Below, one piece after another: positions 34,840 through 42,442 of a stretch of 50,745 bases of DNA. The notes below the pieces were generated by a model. That model did not search any database. It was not told the DNA's origin and was given only the letters and a program-made list of their open reading frames with translations. A program made the translations under genes and the position numbers. The stretch's first letter is position 1; every line of letters starts with the position of its first letter. The DNA comes from Micromonospora sp. HK10 (GTDB lineage Bacteria; Actinomycetota; Actinomycetes; Mycobacteriales; Micromonosporaceae): assembly GCF_000982955.1 (NCBI RefSeq), contig NZ_KQ058869.1:24128-74872 (forward strand), written 5' to 3'.

Positions 34840-35262
34840 TCAGGGGGTGAGCCGGCCCAGCAGCCAGGCCGGCTCCGGATTCACCACGGCCTCGCCGCGG
34901 GCGACCACCGTCGGCACCGTCTCGTCCCCGCCCGTGACGGCCCGGACCGCCGCCGCCCCGGCCGGATCGCGCCAGATGTTCACCCAGTACACCTGGCCGG
35001 CCCGGCGGCCGAGCCGGCGGCGCAGGCGCAGACAGTACCGGCAGCCGGGCCGCCAGTAGACGACCGGCCGACCGTCCCGGGCGCTGCGTTCCTGCGCCTG
35101 CGCGGCGGTCAGCGAGCGGGGGAACACCAGCGGCGACAGCAGCACGGCCAGTGCCAGGAAGACGAGCAGCTCGACGACGCCGACCCGCCGATCGTCCTGG
35201 GCGGCCGCGACGAACAGGCCGCACGCCACCAGCAGACCCGCGAACCACCAGCTACGCCACAC
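34840..35262 (-). CDS. Membrane-anchored glutaredoxin-like protein
   Basis: This 140-residue protein has two hydrophobic helices (about 6-21 and 29-48) followed by a glutaredoxin/mycoredoxin-like domain. The active site is C74-R-Y-C77 in WRPGCRYCLRLR, and the cis-Pro motif is TVPTVV. The spacing is normal for a redoxin, but membrane attachment is unusual. The domain probably faces the cytoplasm, where it could use mycothiol, although topology is not certain. The GTG at 35260-35262 is the only reasonable start. The D-lactate dehydrogenase-type gene ends 32 bp upstream on the same strand. Confidence 0.77.
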   Translation of the reverse strand: MWRSWWFAGLLVACGLFVAAAQDDRRVGVVELLVFLALAVLLSPLVFPRSLTAAQAQERSARDGRPVVYWRPGCRYCLRLRRRLGRRAGQVYWVNIWRDPAGAAAVRAVTGGDETVPTVVARGEAVVNPEPAWLLGRLTP

Positions 35263-35293
35263 GCCGGCGAATGCTACCCGCCGGCGCCGCCCG

Positions 35294-38086
35294 TCAGGCG
35301 GTCGCGTCGGCCAGCAGCTCCAGCAGGTGCCGGTACGGCTGCCCGGTGGCCCGGGCCAGGCCGATCTCGCAGGTGCGGTTCACCGAGGCGTACCCGTCGA
35401 AGGGGCGTCCGGCGACGGCGGTGGCCTCCGCCCGGGTGGCCGAGGCGGTCAGCTCCGGGTGCAGCAGGCCCCGGTCGCCGGCGAAGCCGCAGCACTGCCA
35501 ACCGTCCGGCACCACCACCTCGTCGGCGATCGCCCCGGCCACGGCGAGCAGCGCCTCGTCCAGCCCGAGGCGGGTGGACGAGCAGGTCGGGTGCAGGGCG
35601 AGCGAACCCAGCCGGCGGCGGACCGTGAGTCGGGGCAGCAGGTCGGTGGCGGCGTACCCGACGGCATCGACCACCCGCAGGTCGCCGGCGTCGGCCAGCA
35701 GCCGGGCGAACCCCTCGGTGCACGAGGCGGCGTCGCTGACCAGGGGCAGCGCCCCGTCCCGGCTGGCCGCCCGCAGCGCCGGCGCGACCCGGTCCTGGAC
35801 GGCCCGGTAGCCGGCGGTGAGGCCCTTGGACGACCAGGGGGTGCCGCAACAGGTGGCGGCGATGCCGGCCGGCACGAGCAACCGCACCCCGGCCCGCTCG
35901 GCGAGGGTCAGCAACGCGGCCGCCACCCCGGAGCCGCCCTCGGCGGGCCCGAAGAGCGTGCCCAGGCAGGACGGCACGAACACCGCGTCCGGGTCGTCGA
36001 CCAGGTGCGGACGCCGGGCCGCGCCGCCGCCCGGCAGGTCGCGGCGCCACTGCGGCACCCGGTCCGCGCCGAGCACCGCGCGGGCGACCCGGGTCGCCGT
36101 CTCGGGCAGCGCGGGAGGCAGCGCGCCGGCCAGGTCGAGGCCGCGGGCCATGCCCCGGGTCGCCGCGCCCCAGCGCCGGGCCGCGCCCCGCCAGCCGGCC
36201 TGCGTCAGCGCGCCGTTGGCCTCGGCACGCAGCCGCTTCACCAGGTCACCGGTGTTGATCAGCACCGGGCAGGCGGTGGCGCACATCCCGTCGACCGCGC
36301 AGGTCTGCACCGCGTCGTAGTCGTACGCCCGCTCCAGCTCACGGGCCAGGGCCAGGTCGCCGTCGGCGCGGGCGGCGGCGATCTCCCGGCGCAGCACGAT
36401 CCGCTGCCGGGGCGTGGTGGTGAGATCGCGGCTGGGGCAGACCGGCTCGCAGTAGCCACACTCGACGCAGCGGTCCACCTCCTCCTCCACGGTCGGCACG
36501 GTCTTCAGGTGCCGCATGTGGATCTCCGGGTCGTCGCTGAGCAGCACGCCCGGGTTGAGCACGCCGGCCGGATCGCAGAGGGCCTTGAGGTCGCGCATCA
36601 CGGCATAGAGCTCGTCGCCGAACTGGCGCCGGACGTACGGGGCCATCACCCGGCCGGTGCCGTGCTCGGCCTTGAGCGTGCCGCCGTGGCCGAGCACCAG
36701 GTCGACCATCTCCTCGGTGAAGTCGGCGTACCGGGCCGGCGCCGCGCCGTGGGAGAACCGCTCGTTGAGCATGAAGTGCAGGTTGCCGTCCTTGGCGTGG
36801 CCGAAGATGACGCTCTGCTCGTACCGGTGCCGGGCGAACAGGTCGGCGAGCGCCGCGCAGGTGTCGGCGAGCGCGCCCACCGGGACGGCGATGTCCTCCA
36901 GCAGCGCGGTGGTGCCGGACGGCCGGGCACCGGCCACGGCGGCGTACAAACCCTTGCGGATGTGCCATAGCGCGGCTCGCGCGGCCGGTTCCCCGCTGAG
37001 CCGGGCCGGCGTGGTCAGCGGCAGGTCGGCCAGCACCGGCCGGGCCGCCGCCACCCGCGCGGCGAGCGCCTCCGGGTCGGACTCCTGCCACTCGACCAGC
37101 AGCGCGGCGTGCTCGCGCACCGCCAGGCCGCGCAGCGCGGCGTCGGCCTTCGGATCGGTCTGCGCGACCCGCAGTGCCGCGGCGTCGAGCAGCTCGATCG
37201 CCGCCGGCCCGGCGGCCACCAGGGCCGGCATCGCGGCCATCGCCGCGCCCAGGGTGTCGAAGACCAGCAGTCCGGTCGCGGCGTGCCGGTGCACCGGCAC
37301 GGTACGCAACGTCGCCGCCGCCACGAAGGCGAGGGTGCCCTCGCTGCCCACCACGAGGCGGGTGAGCAGGTCGGCGGGGGTGTCGTGGTCGAGGAAGGCG
37401 TTCACCCCGTACCCCATGGTGTTCTTCATGGCGTACTGGGCGCGGATCCGGCGCACCGAGTCCGGGTTGCCGCGGACCCGGTCGCGCAGCCGCAGCAGCC
37501 CGGCGTGCAGCTGCGGCTCGGTGGCGCGCAGCCGGTCGTCGGCGTCCGGGGCGCCGGTGTCCAGCAGGGTGCCGCTGGGCAGCACCAGCAGCACCGACTC
37601 CAGGGTGCGGTAGGTGTTGAACTCGGTGCCGCAGGTCATCCCGCTGGAGTTGTTGGCCACCACGCCGCCGACCGTGCAGGCGGACTCGCTGGCCGGGTCC
37701 GGGCCGAGCCGGCGGCCGTACCGGGCGAGCCGGGCGTTGACCTGCCGCAGCACCACTCCCGGCTGCACCCGTACGCGCCGGCCCTCGTCGAGCACCTCGA
37801 GGTCGCGGAAGTGCCGGCGGGTGTCGACCAGGAGCTGGTCGGTGACGGCCTGCCCGCTGAGGCTGGTGCCGCCGGAGCGGAAGGTCAGCGGGGTGCCGGT
37901 GCGGTGGCTGTGCCGCAGCAGCGCGGCCACCTGCCCGGCGTCGGCGGGGGTGACCACCGCGCTCGGGTGCAGCAGGTAGTGCGAGGCGTCGTGGGCCAGC
38001 CGCAGCCGGTCCGCGGCCCGGGTCGCCACCCCGCCCGGCACCGCCGCCTCCAGTCCGGCCCGGGCCGGCCCGCTCAGCTCCACCAT
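35294..38086 (-). CDS. FAD-linked D-lactate dehydrogenase / GlcD-GlpC-type fusion
   Basis: This is a 930-residue fusion. The FAD-binding PCMH domain has PLTFRSGGTSLSGQA and GGVVANNSSGMTCGT. The FAD-oxidase C domain includes FGHAKDGNLHFMLNE and GGTLKAEHGTGR. A ferredoxin-like 4Fe-4S pair follows (CVECGYCEPVC near residue 537, and CAVDGMCATACP near 600). Two CCG cysteine-rich domains close it (TCCGTPWSSKG, QCCGFAGDRG). Such proteins oxidise D-lactate, or glycolate or 2-hydroxyglutarate, and feed electrons to the quinone pool. ATG at 38084-38086. The glutaredoxin-like gene follows by 31 bp and is probably cotranscribed. Confidence 0.9.
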   Translation of the reverse strand: MVELSGPARAGLEAAVPGGVATRAADRLRLAHDASHYLLHPSAVVTPADAGQVAALLRHSHRTGTPLTFRSGGTSLSGQAVTDQLLVDTRRHFRDLEVLDEGRRVRVQPGVVLRQVNARLARYGRRLGPDPASESACTVGGVVANNSSGMTCGTEFNTYRTLESVLLVLPSGTLLDTGAPDADDRLRATEPQLHAGLLRLRDRVRGNPDSVRRIRAQYAMKNTMGYGVNAFLDHDTPADLLTRLVVGSEGTLAFVAAATLRTVPVHRHAATGLLVFDTLGAAMAAMPALVAAGPAAIELLDAAALRVAQTDPKADAALRGLAVREHAALLVEWQESDPEALAARVAAARPVLADLPLTTPARLSGEPAARAALWHIRKGLYAAVAGARPSGTTALLEDIAVPVGALADTCAALADLFARHRYEQSVIFGHAKDGNLHFMLNERFSHGAAPARYADFTEEMVDLVLGHGGTLKAEHGTGRVMAPYVRRQFGDELYAVMRDLKALCDPAGVLNPGVLLSDDPEIHMRHLKTVPTVEEEVDRCVECGYCEPVCPSRDLTTTPRQRIVLRREIAAARADGDLALARELERAYDYDAVQTCAVDGMCATACPVLINTGDLVKRLRAEANGALTQAGWRGAARRWGAATRGMARGLDLAGALPPALPETATRVARAVLGADRVPQWRRDLPGGGAARRPHLVDDPDAVFVPSCLGTLFGPAEGGSGVAAALLTLAERAGVRLLVPAGIAATCCGTPWSSKGLTAGYRAVQDRVAPALRAASRDGALPLVSDAASCTEGFARLLADAGDLRVVDAVGYAATDLLPRLTVRRRLGSLALHPTCSSTRLGLDEALLAVAGAIADEVVVPDGWQCCGFAGDRGLLHPELTASATRAEATAVAGRPFDGYASVNRTCEIGLARATGQPYRHLLELLADATA

Positions 38087-38275
38087 GTCGCCGCACCTCC
38101 CCCGCTGCCACCCTAGTCAGCGCCCGGCCGACACGCCGTTCGCCCCTTGTCCCGGCATCGACCCGGGTGGATACTCGCCGCACAGCGTTCGCCGAGGTCA
38201 CACCCCGAACGGATCCCGGCGACCCGGCATGGACGCCGACGCAACCGGCGGCCTTCACCGTCCGAGGAGAAGACC

Positions 38276-39127
38276 GTGAGTATCCGCCGAAGCCGACTGA
38301 CCTCCCTGCTCGCCGCGACCGTCGGCCTGGTGGCCGCCGGCGCCTTCACCGGGCCGGCCTCGGCCGCGCCCAGCTACACCGCCGGCCAGCTCGCCCAGGT
38401 CGACGCCGCCGTCGCGGCCTCCGGTGTCGACGGCCTCGCCTGGCGGGTGGACGCCGCCGCCAACCGGGTGGTGGTGACCGCCGACGAGAGCGTCTCCGCC
38501 GCCGAGCTGGCCAGGCTCAAGAAGAGCGCCGGCGCCGCGTCCGGCGCGATCCGGGTGGACCGGGCCCGGGGCACGTTCCGCCCGCTGCTCTCCGCCGGGA
38601 ACGCCATCTACGGCGGCGGCTACCGCTGCTCGCTCGGCTTCAACGTGGTCAAGGGTGGGGTGTACTACTTCCTCACCGCCGGGCACTGCGGCAACGTCGC
38701 CAACACCTGGTACACCAACTCCAGCCAGTCCACGCTGATCGGCCCGACCGTCGGCTCCAGCTTCCCGGGCAACGACTACGCCCTGGTCCGCTACGACAAC
38801 GCCGGCCTGAGCCACCCCGGCGGCTACACCGCCGCCAACGCGTTCGTGGGTGAGGCGGTCAAGCGGACCGGCTCCACCACGGGCACCCACAGCGGCACCG
38901 TGACCGCGCTCAACGTGACCGTCCGCTACCAGGGCAGCGGCACCGTCAAGGGCATGATCCAGACCACTGTCTGCGCCGAGCCCGGCGACTCCGGTGGGGC
39001 GCTCTACGACGGCACCAAGGCGCTCGGCATCACCTCGGGCGGCAGCGGTGACTGCAAGCGCGGCGGCACCACGTTCTTCCAGCCGGTCACCGAGGCGGCC
39101 AGCGCGTACGGCGTGACCGTCTACTGA
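38276..39127 (+). CDS. Secreted S1 family (streptogrisin-like) serine protease
   Basis: This 283-residue pre-pro-protease has a signal peptide (1-30, cut after ASA) and a short propeptide (about 31-105, with a VDGLAWRVDAAANRVVVTAD chaperone-like segment in two halves). The mature chymotrypsin-like domain starts near SAGNAIYGGG. The catalytic triad is H137 (TAGHC), D167 (GNDYALV) and S238 (EPGDSGG). Cys pairs C118/C138 and C232/near the C-terminus fit alpha-lytic/streptogrisin disulfides. The GTG at 38276 has GGAGA upstream. It is monocistronic and followed by a hairpin. Confidence 0.92.
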   Translation: MSIRRSRLTSLLAATVGLVAAGAFTGPASAAPSYTAGQLAQVDAAVAASGVDGLAWRVDAAANRVVVTADESVSAAELARLKKSAGAASGAIRVDRARGTFRPLLSAGNAIYGGGYRCSLGFNVVKGGVYYFLTAGHCGNVANTWYTNSSQSTLIGPTVGSSFPGNDYALVRYDNAGLSHPGGYTAANAFVGEAVKRTGSTTGTHSGTVTALNVTVRYQGSGTVKGMIQTTVCAEPGDSGGALYDGTKALGITSGGSGDCKRGGTTFFQPVTEAASAYGVTVY

Positions 39128-39156
39128 GTCCACCGCCGGCGATCGGCCGGCCCGCG

Positions 39157-39189
39157 AGACCCGCACCAGCCCCGCGCCGGTGCGGGTCT
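39157..39189 (+). terminator. Hairpin terminator after the protease gene
   Basis: AGACCCGCACC pairs with GGTGCGGGTCT (39179-39189) across an 11-nt loop, 30 bp beyond the protease stop. It insulates the ram cluster. Confidence 0.75.
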
Positions 39190-39286
39190 TCGCGTGTCCA
39201 GGACGGACCCCGGCGCACTGCTGATACGGCGTTCGCGATTTTAAACTCCGCCATTGTCACGAATTCGGGGTGCGAACATCACACAC

Positions 39287-39298
39287 CGGTCATGACCG
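39287..39298. promoter_or_regulatory. CGGTCATGACCG palindrome in the ramC promoter region
   Basis: A perfect 12-bp palindrome lies 71 bp before the ramC ATG and is flanked on both sides by ATCACAC (39278-39284 and 39299-39305). The sequence upstream (39235-39260) is the most AT-rich of the interval and contains TTGTCA, a possible -35. It is a candidate regulator site; whether RamR binds here is unknown. Confidence 0.4.
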
Positions 39299-39369
39299 AT
39301 CACACTTTGCTCCGTCCTCCGCCGTCCGCAGGATTGACCTCACCCGATCAGCCGGTGGAGGCAGACGAC

Positions 39370-41991
39370 ATGGACGAACGGTACGACTCGTACTGCGCGG
39401 TCGATCCGCTGTTCTACGACTCGCTCGCCAGCTCCGCCGCCGAGGCCCCCGGCTACCTGACGGACCGCCGGCCGGCGCCCGGTTGGGAGCGCGAGAGCAA
39501 GGATGACTGGCTGATCCACGCGCCGATCGGCGGCTCCCTCCCGCCCCAGGGGTGGAAGATCCACGTGTCGGCCCGGTTGGACAACGCGGAGCGGGTGCTG
39601 GCCCGGGTGATGGACTACTGCCAGCCCCGCGGCATCCCGTTCAAGCACCTGCGCGGCCCGCGGATGCTGCTCATGCGCAACAGCAAGTACGCCCGCCGGG
39701 CGGCCAGCGGCAAGTTCATCACCGTCTACCCCCGCGACGACGCGGAGCTGGAGCTGACCGCCAAGGAGCTCGCCGCGCTGCTCGACGGGGAGACCGGACC
39801 GTACATCCTGAGCGACCTCCGCTACGGCGACGGCCCGGTCTACCTGCGCTACGGCGGGTTCGCCGCCCGGTACTGCCTCTCCCCGGAGGGCCAGGTCGTG
39901 CCGGCGATCGAGGACGCCACCGGCACCCTGGTGCCCGACCGACGCGACCCCGTCTTCCACGTGCCCGACTGGGTGACCCTCCCGGACTTCCTCGCCCCCC
40001 ACCTGGCCGCCCGGAACGCCGCCACCACCACCGACCTGCCCTACCGGATCGACAAGGTCATCCACTTCTCCAACGGCGGCGGCCTCTACGAGGCCCGGGA
40101 CACCCGCACCGGGGACCGGGTGGTGCTGAAGGAGGCCCGCCCGCACGCCGGGCTGGACGCCACCGGCGCGGACGCGGTCACCCGCCTGCGCCGGGAGGCC
40201 GAGACGCTGCGCCGGCTCGCCGACGTGCCGCACCTGGTGCGGGTGCACGACGAGTTCAGCTTCGGTGGGCACGAGTTCCTGGCGCTGGCGTTCGTCGCGG
40301 GCCGCCCGCTGAACCAACTCGTGGTGGAGCGCTACCCGCTGGTCCACCTCGACGCCGACCCGGACGCGTACACCCGGTGGGCCCTCGAGGTGCACCGGCA
40401 GGTCGCCGAGGCGGTCGAGGCGATCCATGCCCACGGCGTGGTCTACGGCGACCTGCACATGTTCAACATCATGGTCGGCGACGACGGGGACGTCACGCTG
40501 ATCGACTTCGAGGTGGCGACCCCCGCCGCGGCGGCCACCCGGCCGGCGCTGCGCAACCAGGCATTCGCCGCGCCCCGCGACCGGACCGGCTTCGAGGTGG
40601 ACCGGTACGCCCTGGCGTGCCTGCGGCTGGCCCTCTTCCTGCCGCTGACCGCGATGCTGCGGCTGGCGCCGGAGAAGGCGGCCCACCTCGCCGAGGTGGT
40701 GGCGGAGCACTTCCCGGTGCCCCCGGACCTGCTCGACGAGGCGGTCGCCGTGATCCTCGGCCGGACCGCGACCGAGGTCGGGACCCCGGCCGGGACCGAG
40801 ACCCGGACCGGAACGGAAGCCCGGGCCGTCGACCGCTGCCCGGACCGGCCGAGGATCGACCCGGACGACTGGCCGGCGCTGCGCGACCGGCTGGCCACCG
40901 CGATCACCGCGAGCGCCACCCCGCACCGCGACGACCGCCTCTTCCCCGGCGACATCCGGCAGTTCGCCGGGGCCGACGGCGGGCTCAACCTGGCCCACGG
41001 CGCGGCCGGGGTGCTCTGGGCACTGCACGCCAGCGGCGCCGGCACCGACCCCCGACACGAGCAGTGGTTGCTCGACCGGGTACGGGAACCGGCCTCCGGC
41101 AGCCGGCTCGGCTTCTACGACGGGCTGCACGGCGTCGCGTACGTACTGGACCTGCTCGGGCACCGCACCGAGGCGGTACGGCTGCTGGACCGCTGCCTCG
41201 ACGAGCCGTGGACCGAACTCGGCGACGACCTGATGAGCGGGCTGTCCGGCGTCGCGCTCAACCTGGCCCACTTCGCCGGCCGCACCGGCGACGGGCGGTA
41301 CGCCGACGCGGCGCGGCGGGCGGTCGACCTCGTCGTCGGCCGGCTCGGCGACGTCGAGTCGGTGGCCGAGATCAGCGGCGGCCGGCACCCGTACGCGGGG
41401 CTGTTCCGGGGCGGTGCGGGCGTGGCGCTGATGCTGCTGCGGATGTACGAGCTCGACCAGGACCCGAGTCTGCTCGAGCACGCGGCGACCGCGCTGCGGC
41501 AGGACCTGCGCCGGTGCGTCCGGCGCGACGCCGGCCACCTGGAGGTCAACGAGGGCTGGCGGACCATGCCCTACCTCGGCGAGGGCAGCGTGGGCATCGG
41601 CCTGGCGCTCGACCAGTACCTGCGCCACCGCGACGACGAGGACCTGCGTGCCGCGGCCGAGGCGATCCGCCGCTGCGCCGACTTCCCGTTCTACGCCCAG
41701 TCCGGGCTCTACGCCGGCCGCGCCGGCATGGTGACCTATCTGGCGGCACGAGACGAGGTCGAGGCGGCGCGCCGGCAGGCTCGGCTGCTCAGCTGGCACG
41801 CGCTGCCGTTCCGGGGGGTGATCGCCTTCCCCGGTGACCAGTTGCTGCGGCTCTCCATGGACCTGGCCACCGGCACCGCCGGCGTGCTGCATGCCGTCGC
41901 GAGCACCCAGCCGGCGGGCACCGGCCTGCCGTTCCTGTCGCCCCTGCCCGGCGCCACGCCGGCCGGGCCGACCCCACCGGCCGGCGGTTGA
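39370..41991 (+). CDS. ramC: Class III lanthipeptide synthetase (RamC/LanKC)
   Basis: This 873-residue trifunctional enzyme modifies RamS. The N-terminal lyase region (about 1-220) starts with YDSYCAVDPLFYDS. The Ser/Thr kinase domain (about 225-480) has the ATP lysine K254 in VVLKEARP, the catalytic loop VYGDLHMFN (D361, N366) and IDFE (D379). The C-terminal LanC-like cyclase (about 540-860) has GGLNLAHGAAGVLWAL and LYAGRAGMV but lacks the Cys-His zinc ligands, which marks class III rather than class IV. It phosphorylates Ser/Thr, eliminates phosphate and forms (methyl)lanthionine or labionin rings. The ATG at 39370 has GGAGG 8 nt upstream. Confidence 0.94.
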   Translation: MDERYDSYCAVDPLFYDSLASSAAEAPGYLTDRRPAPGWERESKDDWLIHAPIGGSLPPQGWKIHVSARLDNAERVLARVMDYCQPRGIPFKHLRGPRMLLMRNSKYARRAASGKFITVYPRDDAELELTAKELAALLDGETGPYILSDLRYGDGPVYLRYGGFAARYCLSPEGQVVPAIEDATGTLVPDRRDPVFHVPDWVTLPDFLAPHLAARNAATTTDLPYRIDKVIHFSNGGGLYEARDTRTGDRVVLKEARPHAGLDATGADAVTRLRREAETLRRLADVPHLVRVHDEFSFGGHEFLALAFVAGRPLNQLVVERYPLVHLDADPDAYTRWALEVHRQVAEAVEAIHAHGVVYGDLHMFNIMVGDDGDVTLIDFEVATPAAAATRPALRNQAFAAPRDRTGFEVDRYALACLRLALFLPLTAMLRLAPEKAAHLAEVVAEHFPVPPDLLDEAVAVILGRTATEVGTPAGTETRTGTEARAVDRCPDRPRIDPDDWPALRDRLATAITASATPHRDDRLFPGDIRQFAGADGGLNLAHGAAGVLWALHASGAGTDPRHEQWLLDRVREPASGSRLGFYDGLHGVAYVLDLLGHRTEAVRLLDRCLDEPWTELGDDLMSGLSGVALNLAHFAGRTGDGRYADAARRAVDLVVGRLGDVESVAEISGGRHPYAGLFRGGAGVALMLLRMYELDQDPSLLEHAATALRQDLRRCVRRDAGHLEVNEGWRTMPYLGEGSVGIGLALDQYLRHRDDEDLRAAAEAIRRCADFPFYAQSGLYAGRAGMVTYLAARDEVEAARRQARLLSWHALPFRGVIAFPGDQLLRLSMDLATGTAGVLHAVASTQPAGTGLPFLSPLPGATPAGPTPPAGG

Positions 41992-42006
41992 CCGGCCCAC
42001 CCAGCT

Positions 42007-42026
42007 CCCCGGGGGTCACTCCGGGG
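42007..42026 (+). promoter_or_regulatory. Hairpin between ramC and the first ramS
   Basis: CCCCGG (42007-42012) and CCGGGG (42021-42026) form a 6-bp stem with an 8-nt loop, 15 bp after the ramC stop. It may act as a processing or stability element for the downstream precursor mRNA. Confidence 0.35.
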
Positions 42027-42063
42027 CGATCCGACCCGACGCGTACGGAAGGAGGTGAACGAC

Positions 42064-42183
42064 ATGGCCCTGCTCGACCTCCAGGGGATGGAGCTGCCGG
42101 TTGCCGAGCGCCACGGCGGGGGCAGCCAGGCGAGCCTGCTGCTCTGCGGCGACAGCTCGCTGAGCATCACCACCTGCAACTGA
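42064..42183 (+). CDS. ramS: SapB-type lanthipeptide precursor, copy 1
   Basis: This 39-residue precursor starts MALLDLQGMELPVAERHGGG, a leader with the L-x-D-L-Q motif recognised by class III synthetases. The core begins around GSQASLLLC. It matches the S. coelicolor RamS core almost exactly: SLLLCGDSSLSITTCN is identical and only the first residues differ. Two S-x2-S-x3-C blocks (SQASLLLC and SSLSITTC) are kept, so two lanthionine or labionin rings are expected. The product should be an amphipathic surfactant peptide like SapB. A near-perfect AAGGAGGTGA ribosome-binding site lies 7 nt before the ATG. Confidence 0.95.
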   Translation: MALLDLQGMELPVAERHGGGSQASLLLCGDSSLSITTCN

Positions 42184-42189
42184 CCCGGT

Positions 42190-42208
42190 GGCCATCGACC
42201 GGATGGCC
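42190..42208 (+). promoter_or_regulatory. Hairpin between the two ramS copies
   Basis: GGCCAT (42190-42195) and ATGGCC (42203-42208) form a 6-bp stem with a 7-nt loop, 6 bp after the first ramS stop. It is too short for certain termination; an mRNA-stability role is possible. Confidence 0.3.
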
Positions 42209-42257
42209 GCGCCACCAGATCCGACCAGCAGTCGACACGAGAGAAAAGGGGAACATC

Positions 42258-42377
42258 ATGGCACTGCTCGACCTCCAGGGCATGGAACTGCCGGCCATCG
42301 AGCGCAACGGCGGGGGCAGCCAGGCCAGCCTGCTGCTCTGCGGCGACAGCTCGCTGAGCATCACCACCTGCAACTGA
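42258..42377 (+). CDS. ramS: SapB-type lanthipeptide precursor, copy 2
   Basis: This is the second 39-residue precursor. The predicted core is identical to that of copy 1; the leader is MALLDLQGMELPAIERNGGG. Both S-x2-S-x3-C ring blocks are intact. AAGGGG lies 8 nt before the ATG, a weaker site than that of copy 1. It is followed by a long tetraloop hairpin and then the transporter genes. Since the mature peptides would be the same, the second copy probably raises dosage; it does not add a new product. Confidence 0.95.
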   Translation: MALLDLQGMELPAIERNGGGSQASLLLCGDSSLSITTCN

Positions 42378-42390
42378 CCTCGGTTCGCCT

Positions 42391-42422
42391 GGTCCCGGGC
42401 CGGCTCGCGCCGGTCCGGGACC
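42391..42422 (+). terminator. 14-bp tetraloop hairpin between ramS and the transporter genes
   Basis: GGTCCCGGGCCGGC (42391-42404) pairs with 42409-42422 through one G-T wobble, leaving a TCGC loop. It starts 13 bp after the second ramS stop and ends 20 bp before the ramA ATG. This is an attenuating terminator that would let most transcripts end after ramS while some continue into ramAB. No promoter is obvious between it and ramA. Confidence 0.7.
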
Positions 42423-42442
42423 GCGCCCTGCGTGGAGGTGCG

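Larger units (their letters stand above)
42064..42377 (+). repeat. Tandem duplication of ramS
   Basis: The two 120-bp precursor genes (42064-42183 and 42258-42377) are direct repeats with long runs of identity. The encoded peptides differ only at residues 13-14 and 17 (VA...H versus AI...N), all in the leader. The 74-bp spacer between them is unrelated to the sequence upstream of copy 1 and carries its own ribosome-binding site. Confidence 0.9.

Noticed and set aside
33694..35628. A 644-codon plus-strand open frame
   Set aside because: It crosses four minus-strand genes with recognisable families, is Arg/Pro-rich and has no ribosome-binding site.
42188..42442. N-terminal extension of the RamA frame through the second ramS
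   Set aside because: The frame is open by chance. The ATG at 42443 has GGAGGTG upstream, and the RamS frame over the same bases is certain.
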